Part shown: positions 27,360 through 37,217 of the stretch, piece by piece
Position numbering within the stretch: position 1 is the first letter of the stretch
Layout: the number at the start of each line of letters is the position of its first letter
From: Yoonia sp. GPGPB17
Lineage (GTDB): Bacteria > Pseudomonadota > Alphaproteobacteria > Rhodobacterales > Rhodobacteraceae
DNA: 64,000 nt
Direction: 5' to 3'
Assembly (NCBI RefSeq): GCF_037892195.1
Contig: NZ_JATACI010000002.1
Location: 372,001-436,000, forward strand
Notes under the pieces: model-generated
The model's database searches: none
What the model was told of the DNA's origin: nothing
What the model saw: the letters and a program-made list of their open reading frames with translations, nothing else
Program-made: the position numbers and the translations under genes

Positions 27360-29050
27360 ATGGGCAAGCCAGTCAAAGTGTTGCTGCAGCAAGGGATTGC
27401 TGATGCTTCGCAGACATGCCGTGATGCCGCGCGGGTGATGAAAACCCACGGGCCCAATCAAATCCAGTTTTGGTTTATCGCGTTGGCGATCGGGATTGCC
27501 GCGGGTTTTGCCGCCGTCATTTTTCGGCTGGGCATTTATGCGATCCAAACCACTGCCTATGGGACCGATGATGTTCTGACACTGCATTCTTTTGCAGCCG
27601 GGCTGGCATGGTATCAGATTCTGCTGATCCCGATTTGTGGCGGTCTGATTGTCGGCCTTATCTTGGATCGATTTACGGATGACGGTCGCGTGCGTTCCGT
27701 AGCTGACGTGATCGAGGGTGCTGCCCTTTCCGAAGGGCGGGTAGAGGTCAGGCGCGGTCTGGCTTCGGCTGCGGCCTCCATGATCACCCTATCCACAGGT
27801 GGTTCATCTGGCCGCGAAGGTCCGGTTGTGCACCTTGCTGCAGTCATTTCAACGGGCATATGTCGGTGGATCAATGCCAACGGGATCACTGGACGTGATT
27901 TACTGGGCTGTGCCGTCGCCGCTGCGGTCTCGGCCAGTTTTAACGCCCCCATTGCTTAAGCGCCCTTTTTGCGCTGGAAGTGGTTCTGCGCCACTTCGCA
28001 GTTCATGCCTTTGCCCCGATTGTCATCGCCTCTGCTGTTGGCACTGTCATTAACCGTCTGGTCTTTGGGGATGTCACCGAGTTTGCGCTGCCAATTCAGA
28101 ACGCGCTTGGCTTTTACGTGGAGTTGCCAGCATTTCTGATCTTGGGGCTGGTCTGCGGTATCGTTGCCGTTGCCCTGATGAAATCTATCTTTTGGGCCGA
28201 AGACTTCGGCAACTATGTTCAACGCGAGACAGGCATCCCGCGGTATCTGCGGCCCGCGATCGCTGGGGCGCTTCTGGGCGGGTTGGCGATTTGGTGGCCC
28301 CATATCATTGGCGTCGGTTATGAGACGACATCTGCGGCGCTGACGGGCGAATTGCTGCTGCACGAAGCCATTGTCTTTGTCATCCTCAAAGTGATTGCCG
28401 TGGCCATCACCATGGGTGGGCGCATGGGGGGCGGTGTCTTTTCGCCCTCGCTGATGGTGGGTGCGTTGACGGGTCTGGCCTTCGGGATCATTGCCACGGC
28501 CATTTTCCCGACCGTGTCAGGGAGCGGAACGCTTTATGCGCTCGCAGGTATGGGGGCCGTTGCGGCGGCCGTTCTTGGTGCGCCGATTTCAACAACGCTG
28601 ATTGTGTTCGAATTGACCGGTGACTGGCAAACCGGTCTTGCGGTTATGGTGGCCGTATCTCTGTCAACGGCCCTGTCGTCACGCCTTGTGGATCGGTCTT
28701 TCTTCCTGACGCAGCTGGAACGGCGCAATGTGCATCTTGCAGCAGGCCCACAGGCCTATTTGCTGACCACCTTCAAAGTGTCTTCAATTATGCGCCAGAT
28801 GGACGCCAAAAACGCTGCAACAGAGGAAGAATGTTGGGATCTCGTGCGTGATGGCATCTATGTGGACGGCAACGCTACGCTTGAGCAGGCGATGCCAATC
28901 TTTGAGGGCGGGGGCCATCGCCTTATTCCTGTCGTGACCTTGGGCGGCGAAGATGCCCCGCCCGAGTTATGGGGCGCGCTGTTTCAGATCGACGCCTTGC
29001 GTGCCATGAACCGCGCCTTGTCAGAAACGGCCGCAGAAGAGCACTCCTAA
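27360..29050 (+). CDS. clcA: ClC-family chloride channel/transporter, frame broken at GCTTAAGC
   Basis: A ClC-type anion channel or chloride/proton antiporter with about ten to eleven membrane helices. The filter motif GGSSGREGP with the gating glutamate is at about residues 143-151, and GGRMGGGVFSPSL, the second signature, lies further on. A C-terminal cytoplasmic part of about 100 residues is CBS-like. After SFNAPIA the frame stops at TAA (27957-27959) inside the palindrome GCTTAAGC; it resumes two bases out of register with ALFALEVVLRHFAVHAF. Homologues read FNAPIAGALFALEV, so GCTTAAGC occupies the place of an Ala-Gly codon pair. Repaired length is about 562 residues. The start could also be the ATG at 27450. 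Confidence 0.87.
27954..27961. repeat. GCTTAAGC at the clcA frame break
   Basis: Eight-base perfect palindrome, first of four copies in the window. Here it replaces the six bases expected for Ala-Gly in FNAPIAGALFALEV, adding two bases and an in-frame TAA. Confidence 0.7.
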
Positions 29051-29388
29051 ACCTGCTCGACGGCGACTTTCTCAGGGTAGAAGGCGATGTGATCTTTGAT
29101 CGCGGCAACGGCCTCAATCGGGGTTTCATATGACCATGCCGCATTCGCTATTGGCCCGCTTTTGGCTTCAATCGTGAAATAGCTTGCCTCACCCTTGTAC
29201 GGGCATTTTGATGTCAGATCCGTTGGTTCGAGAAACGCCATCGCAAGATCGCTTCTTGGGAAGTAAATCACCGGCGGATAGTCACCTTCAACCAGTTCCA
29301 GCGCATTGGTGCTTTCACCGATAACAGCACCTGCTGCGCGGACAACCCAAGTGCCTGAGGCAGGACGGATTTTGATATGATCGGCCAT
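29047..29388 (-). CDS. DUF427 domain-containing protein
   Basis: A 113-residue DUF427 protein. The family pattern is clear: RPASGTWVVRAAGAVIGES, YPPVIYFPRSDL, the CPYKGEASYFTI turn and AAWSYETP. Function is unknown; the fold is a small beta-rich domain. I take the start at MADHIKIRP, eleven codons inside the open frame, because the family begins there and a purine-rich site (AAAGGAAA) precedes it. Its stop overlaps the convergent ClC gene end by four bases. Confidence 0.88.
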   Translation of the reverse strand: MADHIKIRPASGTWVVRAAGAVIGESTNALELVEGDYPPVIYFPRSDLAMAFLEPTDLTSKCPYKGEASYFTIEAKSGPIANAAWSYETPIEAVAAIKDHIAFYPEKVAVEQV

Positions 29389-29466
29389 GGTGATTTCCTT
29401 TTTGCCAAAAGACGTTAGCAACCGGCGAGCCGGGCTAACGTAAGGGTGTTAAATGACAGTTTGATG

Positions 29467-31251
29467 TCAGAGCGGTGCGCAGGCTTTGGTCAGCCAATCG
29501 CGCGTCTGCGCATCCAGTCGCGAAGCAAGAAGCGACAATGTATCGGTATGATAGCGATCAATCCAGTCCCGTTCTGCATCTGTCAAAAGCGCTGCGTCGA
29601 TCAGCCGCCGATCAAAGGGGACATAGGTCAGCGTATCAAACCACAGCATGTCCCGGTCGTCCCCGCCAGCCAAAGCCGGGGCATCCGTCACAACGATCAG
29701 GTTCTCGATGCGAATGCCGAATGCATCTTCGCGGTAGTACCCTGGCTCATTCGACAGGATCATCCCTTTCTGCAAGGCCACTTCAGAGCGACGGTGAATG
29801 CCCTGTGGCCCTTCATGCACGCTGAGATAGCTTCCTACGCCATGCCCGGTGCCGTGATCATAATCCTGGCCTGCCATCCACAATGGCGCCCGTGCAAGCG
29901 CGTCTATATGCTGCCCACCGACTCCTTGCGGAAAGCGGATACGGCTAATGGCGATCATACCTTGCAGGACGCGTGTATAACAGGTCTTGTGTTCATCCGT
30001 CGGGGTGCCAATGGCCATCGTCCGGGTGATATCGGTGGTCCCATCAATGTATTGCCCACCACTATCGACGAGCAGCAGGTCATTCTGTGCGACAGGGCGA
30101 TTGGTGTCTTCGGTCACGCGGTAATGCACGATTGCGCCGTTTGGTCCCGCGCCACAGATCGTTTCAAAGCTGATATCGCGCAGCGCATTCGTCTGCATGC
30201 GGAAGCCTTCAAGTGCCTTGACCACATCAATCTCGGTCAGTCCGCCTTTGGGCGCCTCTGAGTCGAGCCATGCCAGAAAGCGCACCATCGCGACGGCATC
30301 GCGGTCATGCGCGGCCTTGGCACCGGCGATCTCGGTGTCGTTCTTGCAGGCTTTGGGCAGGATGCAAGGGTCCTGACCTTGGACCACATCACATCCCGCA
30401 GCTTTCAGTGCCGTGGCGACTTTGTCAGGGCAGGTGCGTTTGTCGATCAATATCTTGCCATTAAGGCTGGCGAGGGCGGGAAGAAAGCTGTCCATATCTT
30501 GGACCGTCACGTCCGGTCCAAGATGATCTGCAATGTCATCGGCTTTGCCGACCCCAGTAAAAAGATCAACCCGACCGTCATGGTGCAAAACAGCAAAGGC
30601 CTGCGGTACGGGATTGCGGGCAATGTCAGTGCCACGGATATTAAGTAGCCAAGCAATGCTGTCCGGCAAGGTCAGTACTGCCGCGCTTTCCTTCATATCC
30701 GCCGACAGCCGCTTACGCTTGGTGTCATGCGGCTCGCCCGCGTGTTCAAGCGCATGTGCCGTGAACGGGGCGTCAGGTGTGGCGGGTTGGTCCTCCCATA
30801 TCGCATCAACCAGATTGTCGGTCGCGACCAATTCGAACCCGGTCAGCTTTTCCTGCAGTTCTGCGACCTCAGACACGGTGTGCAGCCACGGGTCATATGC
30901 GAGTGTCCCACCTGGCGGTAACTGCTCGGCCAACCAATCAGCAAGCTGCGTCTCCGGCCAATGCACAGGGGTATAAACATCCGCGACCTGCGCGCGGACC
31001 TGCACCCGATAGCGCCCATCAACAAAAATGCCAGCCACATCCGCCAAAACGGCACAAAACCCGGCTGAGCCTGAAAAGCCGGTCAACCATCCTAATCGCG
31101 CATCACGTGGGGTGACATATTCGCCCTGATGGGCATCGGCACGCGGAACCAAGAAGGCGTCAAAACCCTTTTGCGCCATCAGGCCTCGTAAGCTTGCGAG
31201 CCGCGGTGGACCTTGATCAGGTGAAGATTGCGCCTCAAATGTCTGAAACAT
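29467..31251 (-). CDS. pepP: Xaa-Pro aminopeptidase (M24 family, aminopeptidase P)
   Basis: A 594-residue three-domain aminopeptidase P that cleaves N-terminal residues before proline. Two creatinase-like N-terminal domains (RLASLRGLMAQKGFDAFLVPR and GKILIDKRTCPDKVATALK) precede the pita-bread catalytic domain. The five metal ligands can be placed in VDSGGQY, GTTDITRT, HGTGHGVG, LSNEPGYY and IRIENL. Length matches the long cytosolic form rather than the 440-residue E. coli PepP. It reads in the same direction as cobT, 77 bases downstream of it. Confidence 0.93.
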   Translation of the reverse strand: MFQTFEAQSSPDQGPPRLASLRGLMAQKGFDAFLVPRADAHQGEYVTPRDARLGWLTGFSGSAGFCAVLADVAGIFVDGRYRVQVRAQVADVYTPVHWPETQLADWLAEQLPPGGTLAYDPWLHTVSEVAELQEKLTGFELVATDNLVDAIWEDQPATPDAPFTAHALEHAGEPHDTKRKRLSADMKESAAVLTLPDSIAWLLNIRGTDIARNPVPQAFAVLHHDGRVDLFTGVGKADDIADHLGPDVTVQDMDSFLPALASLNGKILIDKRTCPDKVATALKAAGCDVVQGQDPCILPKACKNDTEIAGAKAAHDRDAVAMVRFLAWLDSEAPKGGLTEIDVVKALEGFRMQTNALRDISFETICGAGPNGAIVHYRVTEDTNRPVAQNDLLLVDSGGQYIDGTTDITRTMAIGTPTDEHKTCYTRVLQGMIAISRIRFPQGVGGQHIDALARAPLWMAGQDYDHGTGHGVGSYLSVHEGPQGIHRRSEVALQKGMILSNEPGYYREDAFGIRIENLIVVTDAPALAGGDDRDMLWFDTLTYVPFDRRLIDAALLTDAERDWIDRYHTDTLSLLASRLDAQTRDWLTKACAPL

Positions 31252-31328
31252 AAATTAAAAATCTTCCTCTTTCTGTGTTCAATAAGATTTCCGCCAGACG
31301 CATCAACTGCTAGCAAGGCATGCTGGAG

Positions 31329-33209
31329 TCAGCCCGCCTTACGCATACCAAGAACACGTGCCCGCTTGCGCGGATCGCTGTCGAAGAGGCTTGCCAGCTG
31401 CTCGGTCATCGCACCTGCAAGTTGCTCCACGTCTGTAATCGTCACCGCGCGCTCATAATAGCGGGTCACGTCGTGGCCAATCCCAATCGCGACCAGCTCA
31501 ACGGCTTTGTGTTTTTCGACCATCGCAATAACATCGCGTAGGTGTTTCTCCAGATAATTGGCAGGGTTAACGGACAAAGTTGAATCGTCCACAGGCGCAC
31601 CATCTGAGATCACCATGAGGATCTTGCGTTGTTCTTGACGCCCTACAATCCGGCGGTGCGCCCACTCCAGCGCTTCCCCATCGATGTTTTCCTTTAAGAG
31701 GCCCTCTTTCATCATCAAACCCAGATTAGGCCGGGTCCGGCGCCATGGCGCATCTGCCGATTTGTAGATGATATGACGCAGGTCGTTCAGACGACCGGGT
31801 GTGGCCTCGCGCCCTGCAGCCAGCCATTGCTCGCGGCTTTGGCCGCCTTTCCACGCTTTGGTGGTGAAGCCCAAAATCTCGACCTTGACGTCGCAGCGTT
31901 CTAGCGTGCGGGCCATAACATCTGCACAGATTGCAGCGATGGAAATCGGGCGGCCACGCATTGAACCGGAGTTATCCAGCAAAAGGGTCACAACGGTATC
32001 GCGGAAATCAGTGTCTTTTTCGACTTTGAAAGAGAGTGGCGTTGTCGGTGACGCCACAATACGGGCAAGCCGCCCGGCGTCCAGAATACCTTCCTCGCGA
32101 TCAAACTCCCAGGATCGGTTCTGCTGGGCTTGCAAGCGGCGCTGCAACTTATTGGCCAGCCGCGACACCGCACCTTTCAGTGGCTCAAGCTGCTGGTCGA
32201 GATAGGCGCGCAGCCGTTCCAGCTCGACCGGCTCGGCCAGATCTTCGGCCGGTATCTCTTCATCAAACTCGGTCGTGAATACACGGTAGTCGGGGTCCGC
32301 GTCGGAAATCGGCTGTGGGGTAAGCGGCTCCAGCGGGGCTTCACCCTCGGGCATCTCGGCCTCTTCGCCCATCTCGGCGTCAGCTTTGTCATCCATGCTG
32401 ACCTGCGCTTGGCTTGCGTCTTGCTGCTCTTCCTGTGATTGCTCTGGCGTGCCTTCTGCCTCATCACCTTCGCTGTCATCTTCGCCCGTGCTGTCAGGTT
32501 CTTCCTGATCATCATCGGAACCTTCTTCGGCCTCATCCTCTTGATCATCATCAAGGCTGTCTGGGTCGTCGCCCAATTGATCGCCGTAGCCCATATCGCT
32601 GATCAACTGGCGTGCGAATTTCGCAAAGGCCTGCTGGTCGTTCAGCGTGTCTTGCAGATTCTCAAGCGTGCCGCCGCAATGATCCTCGATGAACCCCCGC
32701 CATAGCTCCATGACATTGTTCGCGCCTTTGGGCAGATCGCGCCCGGTTGCCATATGGCGAATGAGATACCCGGCAGCGACAGCCAAGGGCGCGTCAGAGG
32801 CTTGGGTGATCTGCTCATAGCCTTTGCGCATCGCTTCGGTGCCGATCTTGGCGTCTATGTTGCCTGCGGTGCCGGGCATGTACTGGGCGCCAACCGCCTC
32901 AATCCGCGCGGTTTCCATTGCCTCGTAAAGGTCCTGTGCCATTTGGCCCTGCGGCATGTAGCGAGCCGAGACTTTGGGATCGTGAAACTTATGGCGTAGC
33001 GCAAAGGCATCCGCCGTGCCCCGCGCTAACAGCACCTCGTCGCGCGTCATACGCCGTGAAACTTGGGGTAGGCGGATCGTGTCAGAGGTCTGGTAAGCAG
33101 GATCAACCGAATAGGTCACGGCCAATTCAGGGTCATCCGCCATAACCTTGGTGGCTTCAGCCAGCGCCTTTTTGAAAGGATCGGCTGGATTGTCAGAGGG
33201 TTTGTTCAT
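31329..33209 (-). CDS. cobT: Cobaltochelatase subunit CobT
   Basis: CobT partners CobS in the ATP-dependent chaperone ring that drives cobalt insertion by CobN in aerobic cobalamin synthesis. The 626 residues show the conserved N-terminal half ([23 protein letters not shown]), a strongly acidic low-complexity stretch at about 195-290 and a C-terminal von Willebrand A domain with MIDAS DNSGS starting at D412 and a later ISDGAP. The acidic region explains the simple-sequence DNA at 32340-32590. cobS lies about 1 kb upstream on the same strand; cobN is not in the window. Confidence 0.95.
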   Translation of the reverse strand: MNKPSDNPADPFKKALAEATKVMADDPELAVTYSVDPAYQTSDTIRLPQVSRRMTRDEVLLARGTADAFALRHKFHDPKVSARYMPQGQMAQDLYEAMETARIEAVGAQYMPGTAGNIDAKIGTEAMRKGYEQITQASDAPLAVAAGYLIRHMATGRDLPKGANNVMELWRGFIEDHCGGTLENLQDTLNDQQAFAKFARQLISDMGYGDQLGDDPDSLDDDQEDEAEEGSDDDQEEPDSTGEDDSEGDEAEGTPEQSQEEQQDASQAQVSMDDKADAEMGEEAEMPEGEAPLEPLTPQPISDADPDYRVFTTEFDEEIPAEDLAEPVELERLRAYLDQQLEPLKGAVSRLANKLQRRLQAQQNRSWEFDREEGILDAGRLARIVASPTTPLSFKVEKDTDFRDTVVTLLLDNSGSMRGRPISIAAICADVMARTLERCDVKVEILGFTTKAWKGGQSREQWLAAGREATPGRLNDLRHIIYKSADAPWRRTRPNLGLMMKEGLLKENIDGEALEWAHRRIVGRQEQRKILMVISDGAPVDDSTLSVNPANYLEKHLRDVIAMVEKHKAVELVAIGIGHDVTRYYERAVTITDVEQLAGAMTEQLASLFDSDPRKRARVLGMRKAG

Positions 33210-33280
33210 GGCGCAGTCCTTTACTCCGCCACAAACTAGAACTGCGAAGAGATAAAGGCCAGTCCCACAGGCATGGAAAC

Positions 33281-33607
33281 CTACTCTTCCGCGAATTCAG
33301 GTTCTTCAAATGTGATCCCGGCCTCAGGCGCGATCTCGAACGGGTCCTCGGCCAACTGATGGAGCGTGTTTAACTGGGCTGCACCAGGCAGCATTGCGCC
33401 CGTTTCGTCGATGAATGCGAGGCGGGGGCGGAAGGTTTTGCCCCCTAACTCAATTTCACCTTCATCAAAAAGGTAGGCCAGTTCGGTCACGATGCCTTCT
33501 ACGTTGGCCTTAGCCATGTCTTCGCTCATGTTTTCTGCAAAAATCGGTAACAGGGCGTGGGCAATCAAAGTCGAGGCCGTTTCGGCCAGGTCTTCGTGGC
33601 TCACCAC
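33281..33607 (-). CDS. Conserved small protein of unknown function, probably frameshifted at its start
   Basis: At least 108 residues, acidic, no recognised domain ([36 protein letters not shown] is the core, written here in part as [15 protein letters not shown]). From the GTG at 33607 the frame is open; reading further up gives [13 protein letters not shown] with no start codon. Directly there, an ATG at 33645 with a GGAG site reads MKM in another frame. One more A in the four-A run (33639-33642, T on the plus strand) would give [19 protein letters not shown] and a 121-residue protein. I believe that start is real. It lies between cobT and cobS, same strand, and may be part of that unit. 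Confidence 0.6.
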   Translation of the reverse strand: MVSHEDLAETASTLIAHALLPIFAENMSEDMAKANVEGIVTELAYLFDEGEIELGGKTFRPRLAFIDETGAMLPGAAQLNTLHQLAEDPFEIAPEAGITFEEPEFAEE

Positions 33608-33736
33608 GTAATCAGCAGGCAGGGGGTACCAATCTTCATTTTCATGGGTCTGCTCCGGTTCAAGTGTTTTTCAGTATCATGGGTAGAAAACGGACCGCAT
33701 GAAGACAACCCCGTGTTTTCTTTAAACCTGTCGTGG

Positions 33737-34126
33737 CTAGCTCAAAAGCAACCCCGTGCATTCGCGTTCAAACCGTTGAGCTTGCTGACGCGCCCATACT
33801 GCGTCGCTTGCATCGGCGTTGAACGTCGCGCGGGTTAGTAAGGCCGATTGCGCCAGCTTGGCAGAGATGCGCCAATGCAACACTTCGCGCCCGCGTTCCG
33901 GTGGCATGATCGCCTCAACCAGATCAATCACGGCGGCCCGTTGCATTTTCGTCTGTTCAGACGCGTCACCGTCAAACATCCATTGATACTCCATCACAGC
34001 CGACAAACGGCCTGCGCAGGCTGCGAAGATCCGTAATTGCTGTTCAGGATCAAAGGCTTGCGCATGAGAAGCGGGCGCGCTGAGCAACGCGGAACAGAGA
34101 AGAAGATGATGGATGAAAGTTTTCAT
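33737..34126 (-). CDS. Small exported protein of unknown function
   Basis: About 129 residues with a clear Sec signal peptide (MKTFIHHLLLCSALLSAPASHAQA) and a mature domain without recognised family. Two cysteines (in FAACAGR and FERECTG) could form a disulfide, in keeping with a periplasmic location. I start at the ATG at 34126, where the signal peptide begins; one three codons earlier is equally open. It sits between cobS and the preceding small gene, all on the minus strand. Confidence 0.65.
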   Translation of the reverse strand: MKTFIHHLLLCSALLSAPASHAQAFDPEQQLRIFAACAGRLSAVMEYQWMFDGDASEQTKMQRAAVIDLVEAIMPPERGREVLHWRISAKLAQSALLTRATFNADASDAVWARQQAQRFERECTGLLLS

Positions 34127-34223
34127 GCCGCTCATACTTGCAGCATGACGGCATAATTTCTGCCTAGCAATCGGGCATATTGGAAACTCTGCGTTTTCTC
34201 AGGCGAGCCAACTCACCGCGATA

Positions 34224-35210
34224 TCAGCCTAGGCTCAGGCTTGCGGCGCTTTCCGGCAGTTCTTCGTCAAAACAACGTTGATAGAATTCGGCGACTGTTT
34301 GCCGCTCAAGCTCGTCACATTTGTTCAGGAACGACAGGCGGAAAGCATAGCCCACATCTTGGAAAATGCGTGCGTTTTCGGCCCAGGCCAGCACGGTCCG
34401 CGGTGACATCACTGTGGACAGGTCGCCGTTCATGAAGGCGGTTCGGGTCAGATCTGCGACAGTCACCATCTGGCTGATCGTCTTGCGCCCTTTTTCCGTG
34501 TTGAAATGCGGGGACTTTGACAGAATGATCGCCGCTTCCGCGTCATGGCTGAGGTAGTTCAGCGTCGCGACCAATGACCAGCGGTCCATCTGTGCTTGGT
34601 TGATCTGCTGCGTGCCGTGGTAGAGCCCGGTGGTATCACCCAAACCGACGGTGTTCGCCGTCGCGAAGAGGCGGAAGTAAGGGTTCGGCGTGATAATCTC
34701 GTTCTGGTCCATCAGCGTCAGCTTGCCGTCGGTTTCCAGCACCCGCTGGATCACGAACATCACGTCGGCGCGGCCCGCATCATATTCATCAAATACAATC
34801 GCAACGGGGTTGCGCAGTGCCCAGGGCAGGATACCTTCGTGGAACTCCGTCACCTGCACACCGTCGCGCAGTTTGATGGCATCCTTCCCGATCAAATCGA
34901 TCCGGCTGATGTGGCTATCAAGGTTCACGCGGACCGCAGGCCAGTTCAGGCGGGCGGCGACCTGTTCAATATGGGTCGATTTCCCAGTACCGTGATAGCC
35001 TTGGATCATCACGCGGCGGTTATAGCCAAAGCCTGCAAGGATCGCCAAAGTCGTGTCGGGATCAAACTTGTAGGTGCTGTCAATCTCGGGCACGCGGTCA
35101 GAGCGTTCGGCGAAGCCTTTGATCTTCATGTCGCTGTCGATGCCAAAGACTTCACGGACCGAAATCTCTTCGGTTGGTTTTGCTTGCATGTCAGTCATAC
35201 CGTCCGCCAT
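34224..35210 (-). CDS. cobS: Cobaltochelatase subunit CobS (MoxR-type AAA+ ATPase)
   Basis: CobS is the AAA+ motor of aerobic cobaltochelatase. With the start at the ATG at 35210 the protein has 328 residues, the family size; the open frame upstream lacks similarity. Walker A is GYHGTGKST at 71-79, Walker B is [11 protein letters not shown], and the sensor-1 region reads [11 protein letters not shown]. The N-terminal [13 protein letters not shown] matches CobS proteins. An ATG four codons downstream (35198), behind GGCGGAC, is an alternative start. Confidence 0.94.
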   Translation of the reverse strand: MADGMTDMQAKPTEEISVREVFGIDSDMKIKGFAERSDRVPEIDSTYKFDPDTTLAILAGFGYNRRVMIQGYHGTGKSTHIEQVAARLNWPAVRVNLDSHISRIDLIGKDAIKLRDGVQVTEFHEGILPWALRNPVAIVFDEYDAGRADVMFVIQRVLETDGKLTLMDQNEIITPNPYFRLFATANTVGLGDTTGLYHGTQQINQAQMDRWSLVATLNYLSHDAEAAIILSKSPHFNTEKGRKTISQMVTVADLTRTAFMNGDLSTVMSPRTVLAWAENARIFQDVGYAFRLSFLNKCDELERQTVAEFYQRCFDEELPESAASLSLG

Positions 35211-35665
35211 CTGTGGTGCCTTTGCGATTGCTTGTTCATCCTTGCCTCGGAGATGCAACATAAAACGCGGACCTGCAAGAGAAAGGGCGGTTTGGCATGG
35301 TTGTTGGCTGCCGACTGGACCGGCAGTGCAGCTGTTCGGGTGCATGCCAATGCGGGGCGTTCCTCAGCGTGTTGATTCGAGCCTGAAACGCCAGTTTCAG
35401 CACACGCAAAAAGGGACTTTCTAAAGAGAGAGTTAACGTAAGGTGAAAACGGTGAATGCGCACGTTTCTCAAATCGAAAAAATAGCAAGCTTTTCTGTGG
35501 GTTGTTTATAGATAGGCGATTAGATGCCGGTTTGTTCTTGAGGAACCATACAATTTGTGGCAATTTCTTGCCTATAGATAAAAGATCGGTTGTGGCACTT
35601 CGCAGAGGCAACCGCTGCTACCGTGTAAGTGTCATTTGAATAACGAGTAAATGGGGGTAGACGCT
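35211..35665. other. Gene-free region between cobS and a membrane protein gene
   Basis: This divergent gap must hold promoters for cobS (leftward) and the membrane protein (rightward). A short dyad CTGAAAC-N4-GTTTCAG lies at 35383-35400. TTTATAGATAGGC at 35505-35517 and GCCTATAGATAAA at 35570-35582 form an imperfect inverted pair (two mismatches) about 50 bases apart. The stretch 35420-35600 is lower in GC. No gene seen. Confidence 0.5.
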
Positions 35666-36205
35666 ATGTTTGAGCGTTTGGCAGAAAAATTCTACCTGAC
35701 GAGGGGCGAGAAAGCCTACGTCCTTGGTTTTGTGGTGATCATCGTAATCGCCCCACTTGTGGCGCTAGTTGTGATGGCGGGTTTGGCTGCGCCTTACACG
35801 CTGGCTATTGAGCCTGCGAACTTTGTGTATTGGGTGGCCATCTCTGGCGCAATCAGTGCAGGTGTTGGCCTGTATCTCGCCCGGGGGTGGATGGGCAATC
35901 TGGGCATGATGGGTCTTGCGCGTGCGGTTGTCGGCAGCGTCGTTTTGACGCTGATTGCGGCGGTCATCGGGGGCAGTTTGACAGTCCCATTTGAGGGCAC
36001 GCTTTATGCCCCTCTTATGGTTGTATCTGCGTTTATCGCCAAGCCGTGGTTGGCTGCTATCTGGTTTGCCGGTACCTTTGGCGCACATTATCTGATGTCT
36101 GTCGTCGAGGAAGAGCGTGCCTTTGGCATCGGCCGCGAGGCGCATCGCAGCGCCACATCGCAACTCAGCACACTATCACGCGCTCAGTTGTATCACCGCG
36201 ACTAG
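35666..36205 (+). CDS. Membrane protein of unknown function
   Basis: About 179 residues with four membrane helices (roughly 14-41, 48-68, 79-99 and 108-135) and a polar C-terminal tail of 40 residues (VEEERAFGIGREAHRSATSQ...). No domain recognised. The start at 35666 is preceded by TGGGGGTAG at good distance; an ATG five codons upstream is less likely. A terminator with a TTCG loop follows at once, so the gene is probably a single transcription unit. Confidence 0.75.
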   Translation: MFERLAEKFYLTRGEKAYVLGFVVIIVIAPLVALVVMAGLAAPYTLAIEPANFVYWVAISGAISAGVGLYLARGWMGNLGMMGLARAVVGSVVLTLIAAVIGGSLTVPFEGTLYAPLMVVSAFIAKPWLAAIWFAGTFGAHYLMSVVEEERAFGIGREAHRSATSQLSTLSRAQLYHRD

Positions 36206-36229
36206 TTTTGGCGATTGCAAGTGAGTGGC

Positions 36230-36251
36230 AAAGGCGCCTTCGGGCGCCTTT
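36230..36251. terminator. Bidirectional terminator with TTCG tetraloop
   Basis: AAAGGCGCC and GGCGCCTTT form a perfect 9-bp stem around TTCG. It lies between two convergent genes; its right arm overlaps the stop codon of the J-domain gene. With A/T ends on both sides it can work in both directions. Confidence 0.85.
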
Positions 36252-36887
36252 AGTCTTTGTCGCGGAAGTTGCGGCTGACCTTGATCTGATCCCAGGCCCA
36301 GACCACCTCTGACAGCTGTTCTTCCTGGCTACGGTCACCGCCGTTCATATCCGGATGCAAGACTTTGATCAGAGCCTTATAGGCCTTGCGGATTTCCTGC
36401 TTGGACATATTGTCCTTCGCTTCCAGAATTTCGACCGCACGCCGCTCGGTCGGCGGCAGCTTGCGCCCGGTTGCAGCACCACGCCCCGGATTGCGGGTCG
36501 CGTTTTCGCCCAACACCTGATGCGCGTCGTCCACACCTAGCCGCGCCCATGCCGCTTCTTCCACGGTGCGCTTGAACGGTTTGGTCGGGCGTTCCCAAAC
36601 GCGATCACTATCCATCTGTGCAGCCAGTTCTGCCTCGGACGTGCTGTCAAAGAAATTCCACTTCAGATTGTACTCGCGCACATGCTTTTGGCAGAACCAA
36701 TAGAAATCATCCAATACGTCAGGCGACTTGGGCGCGCGGTACTTGCTTAAGCCTCCTGGCAGCCTTCATGATCGCAAATCCGCGTCGATGTCTCGGACGC
36801 ACCCGACATACCACGCCGCCCGCGTGGGTTCTTTTTCTTCGAACTCGACACGGACATGTCGAAACCAAAAGGATCATCTTTCTTCAT
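36250..36887 (-). CDS. J-domain (DnaJ-like) protein, frame broken at GCTTAAGC
   Basis: A short co-chaperone-like protein of about 211 residues once repaired. The N-terminal part (MKKDDPFGFDMSVSSSKKKN onward) contains a conserved CDHEGC segment; the C-terminal part is a J domain with helices around KQEIRKAYKALIKVLHPDMNGGD, where HPD is the Hsp70-contacting tripeptide. After GCQEA the frame meets TAA inside GCTTAAGC (36745-36752) and resumes as KYRAPKSPDVLDDFYWFC; homologues have Ala-Gly there. The start at 36887 is the ATG just before the K-rich opening. It is divergent from bolA. Confidence 0.85.
36745..36752. repeat. GCTTAAGC at the J-domain gene frame break
   Basis: Second copy of the palindrome. 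Reading the minus strand, GAG-GCTTAAGC-AAG replaces the expected GAG plus two codons plus AAG, again two bases too many with a TAA in frame. Confidence 0.7.
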
Positions 36888-36965
36888 GGGGTGCGTTACC
36901 TTTTCGAGTCGGAGAAGATACAATAAACTCTGGAGCGAGAGATTGAAGAGGGCAGGCAAAAAATA

Positions 36966-37217
36966 ATGGCATTGGAAACAGAAATTCGTGACGCTTTGGG
37001 CAGCCTTTCGCCGGAGCACGTTGACGTCATCAACGAAAGCGCCTTGCATGCCGGGCATGCCGGTGATGATGGATCAGGTGAAAGCCATTGGCGGGTGGTG
37101 ATTAAGGCCGCATCATTGGACGATTTGTCGCGTATCGCACGTCACCGCGCCATTCATGCGGCGCTGGGGCAGGACATCATCGGGCGCATTCACGCCCTGG
37201 CGATTGATATTCAGTAG
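36966..37217 (+). CDS. bolA: BolA family protein
   Basis: An 83-residue BolA-type protein. The class II KH-like fold is seen in the order EIRDALGSLSPEHVDVINES, then HAGHAGDDG and ESHWRVVIKAASLDDLSRIARHRAIHAAL; the conserved histidine in RIHALAIDI binds, with monothiol glutaredoxins, an iron-sulfur cluster in characterised members. A role in iron-sulfur trafficking or stress is inferred from the family. It diverges from the J-domain gene and ends exactly where the convergent DUF4177 gene ends. Confidence 0.92.
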   Translation: MALETEIRDALGSLSPEHVDVINESALHAGHAGDDGSGESHWRVVIKAASLDDLSRIARHRAIHAALGQDIIGRIHALAIDIQ

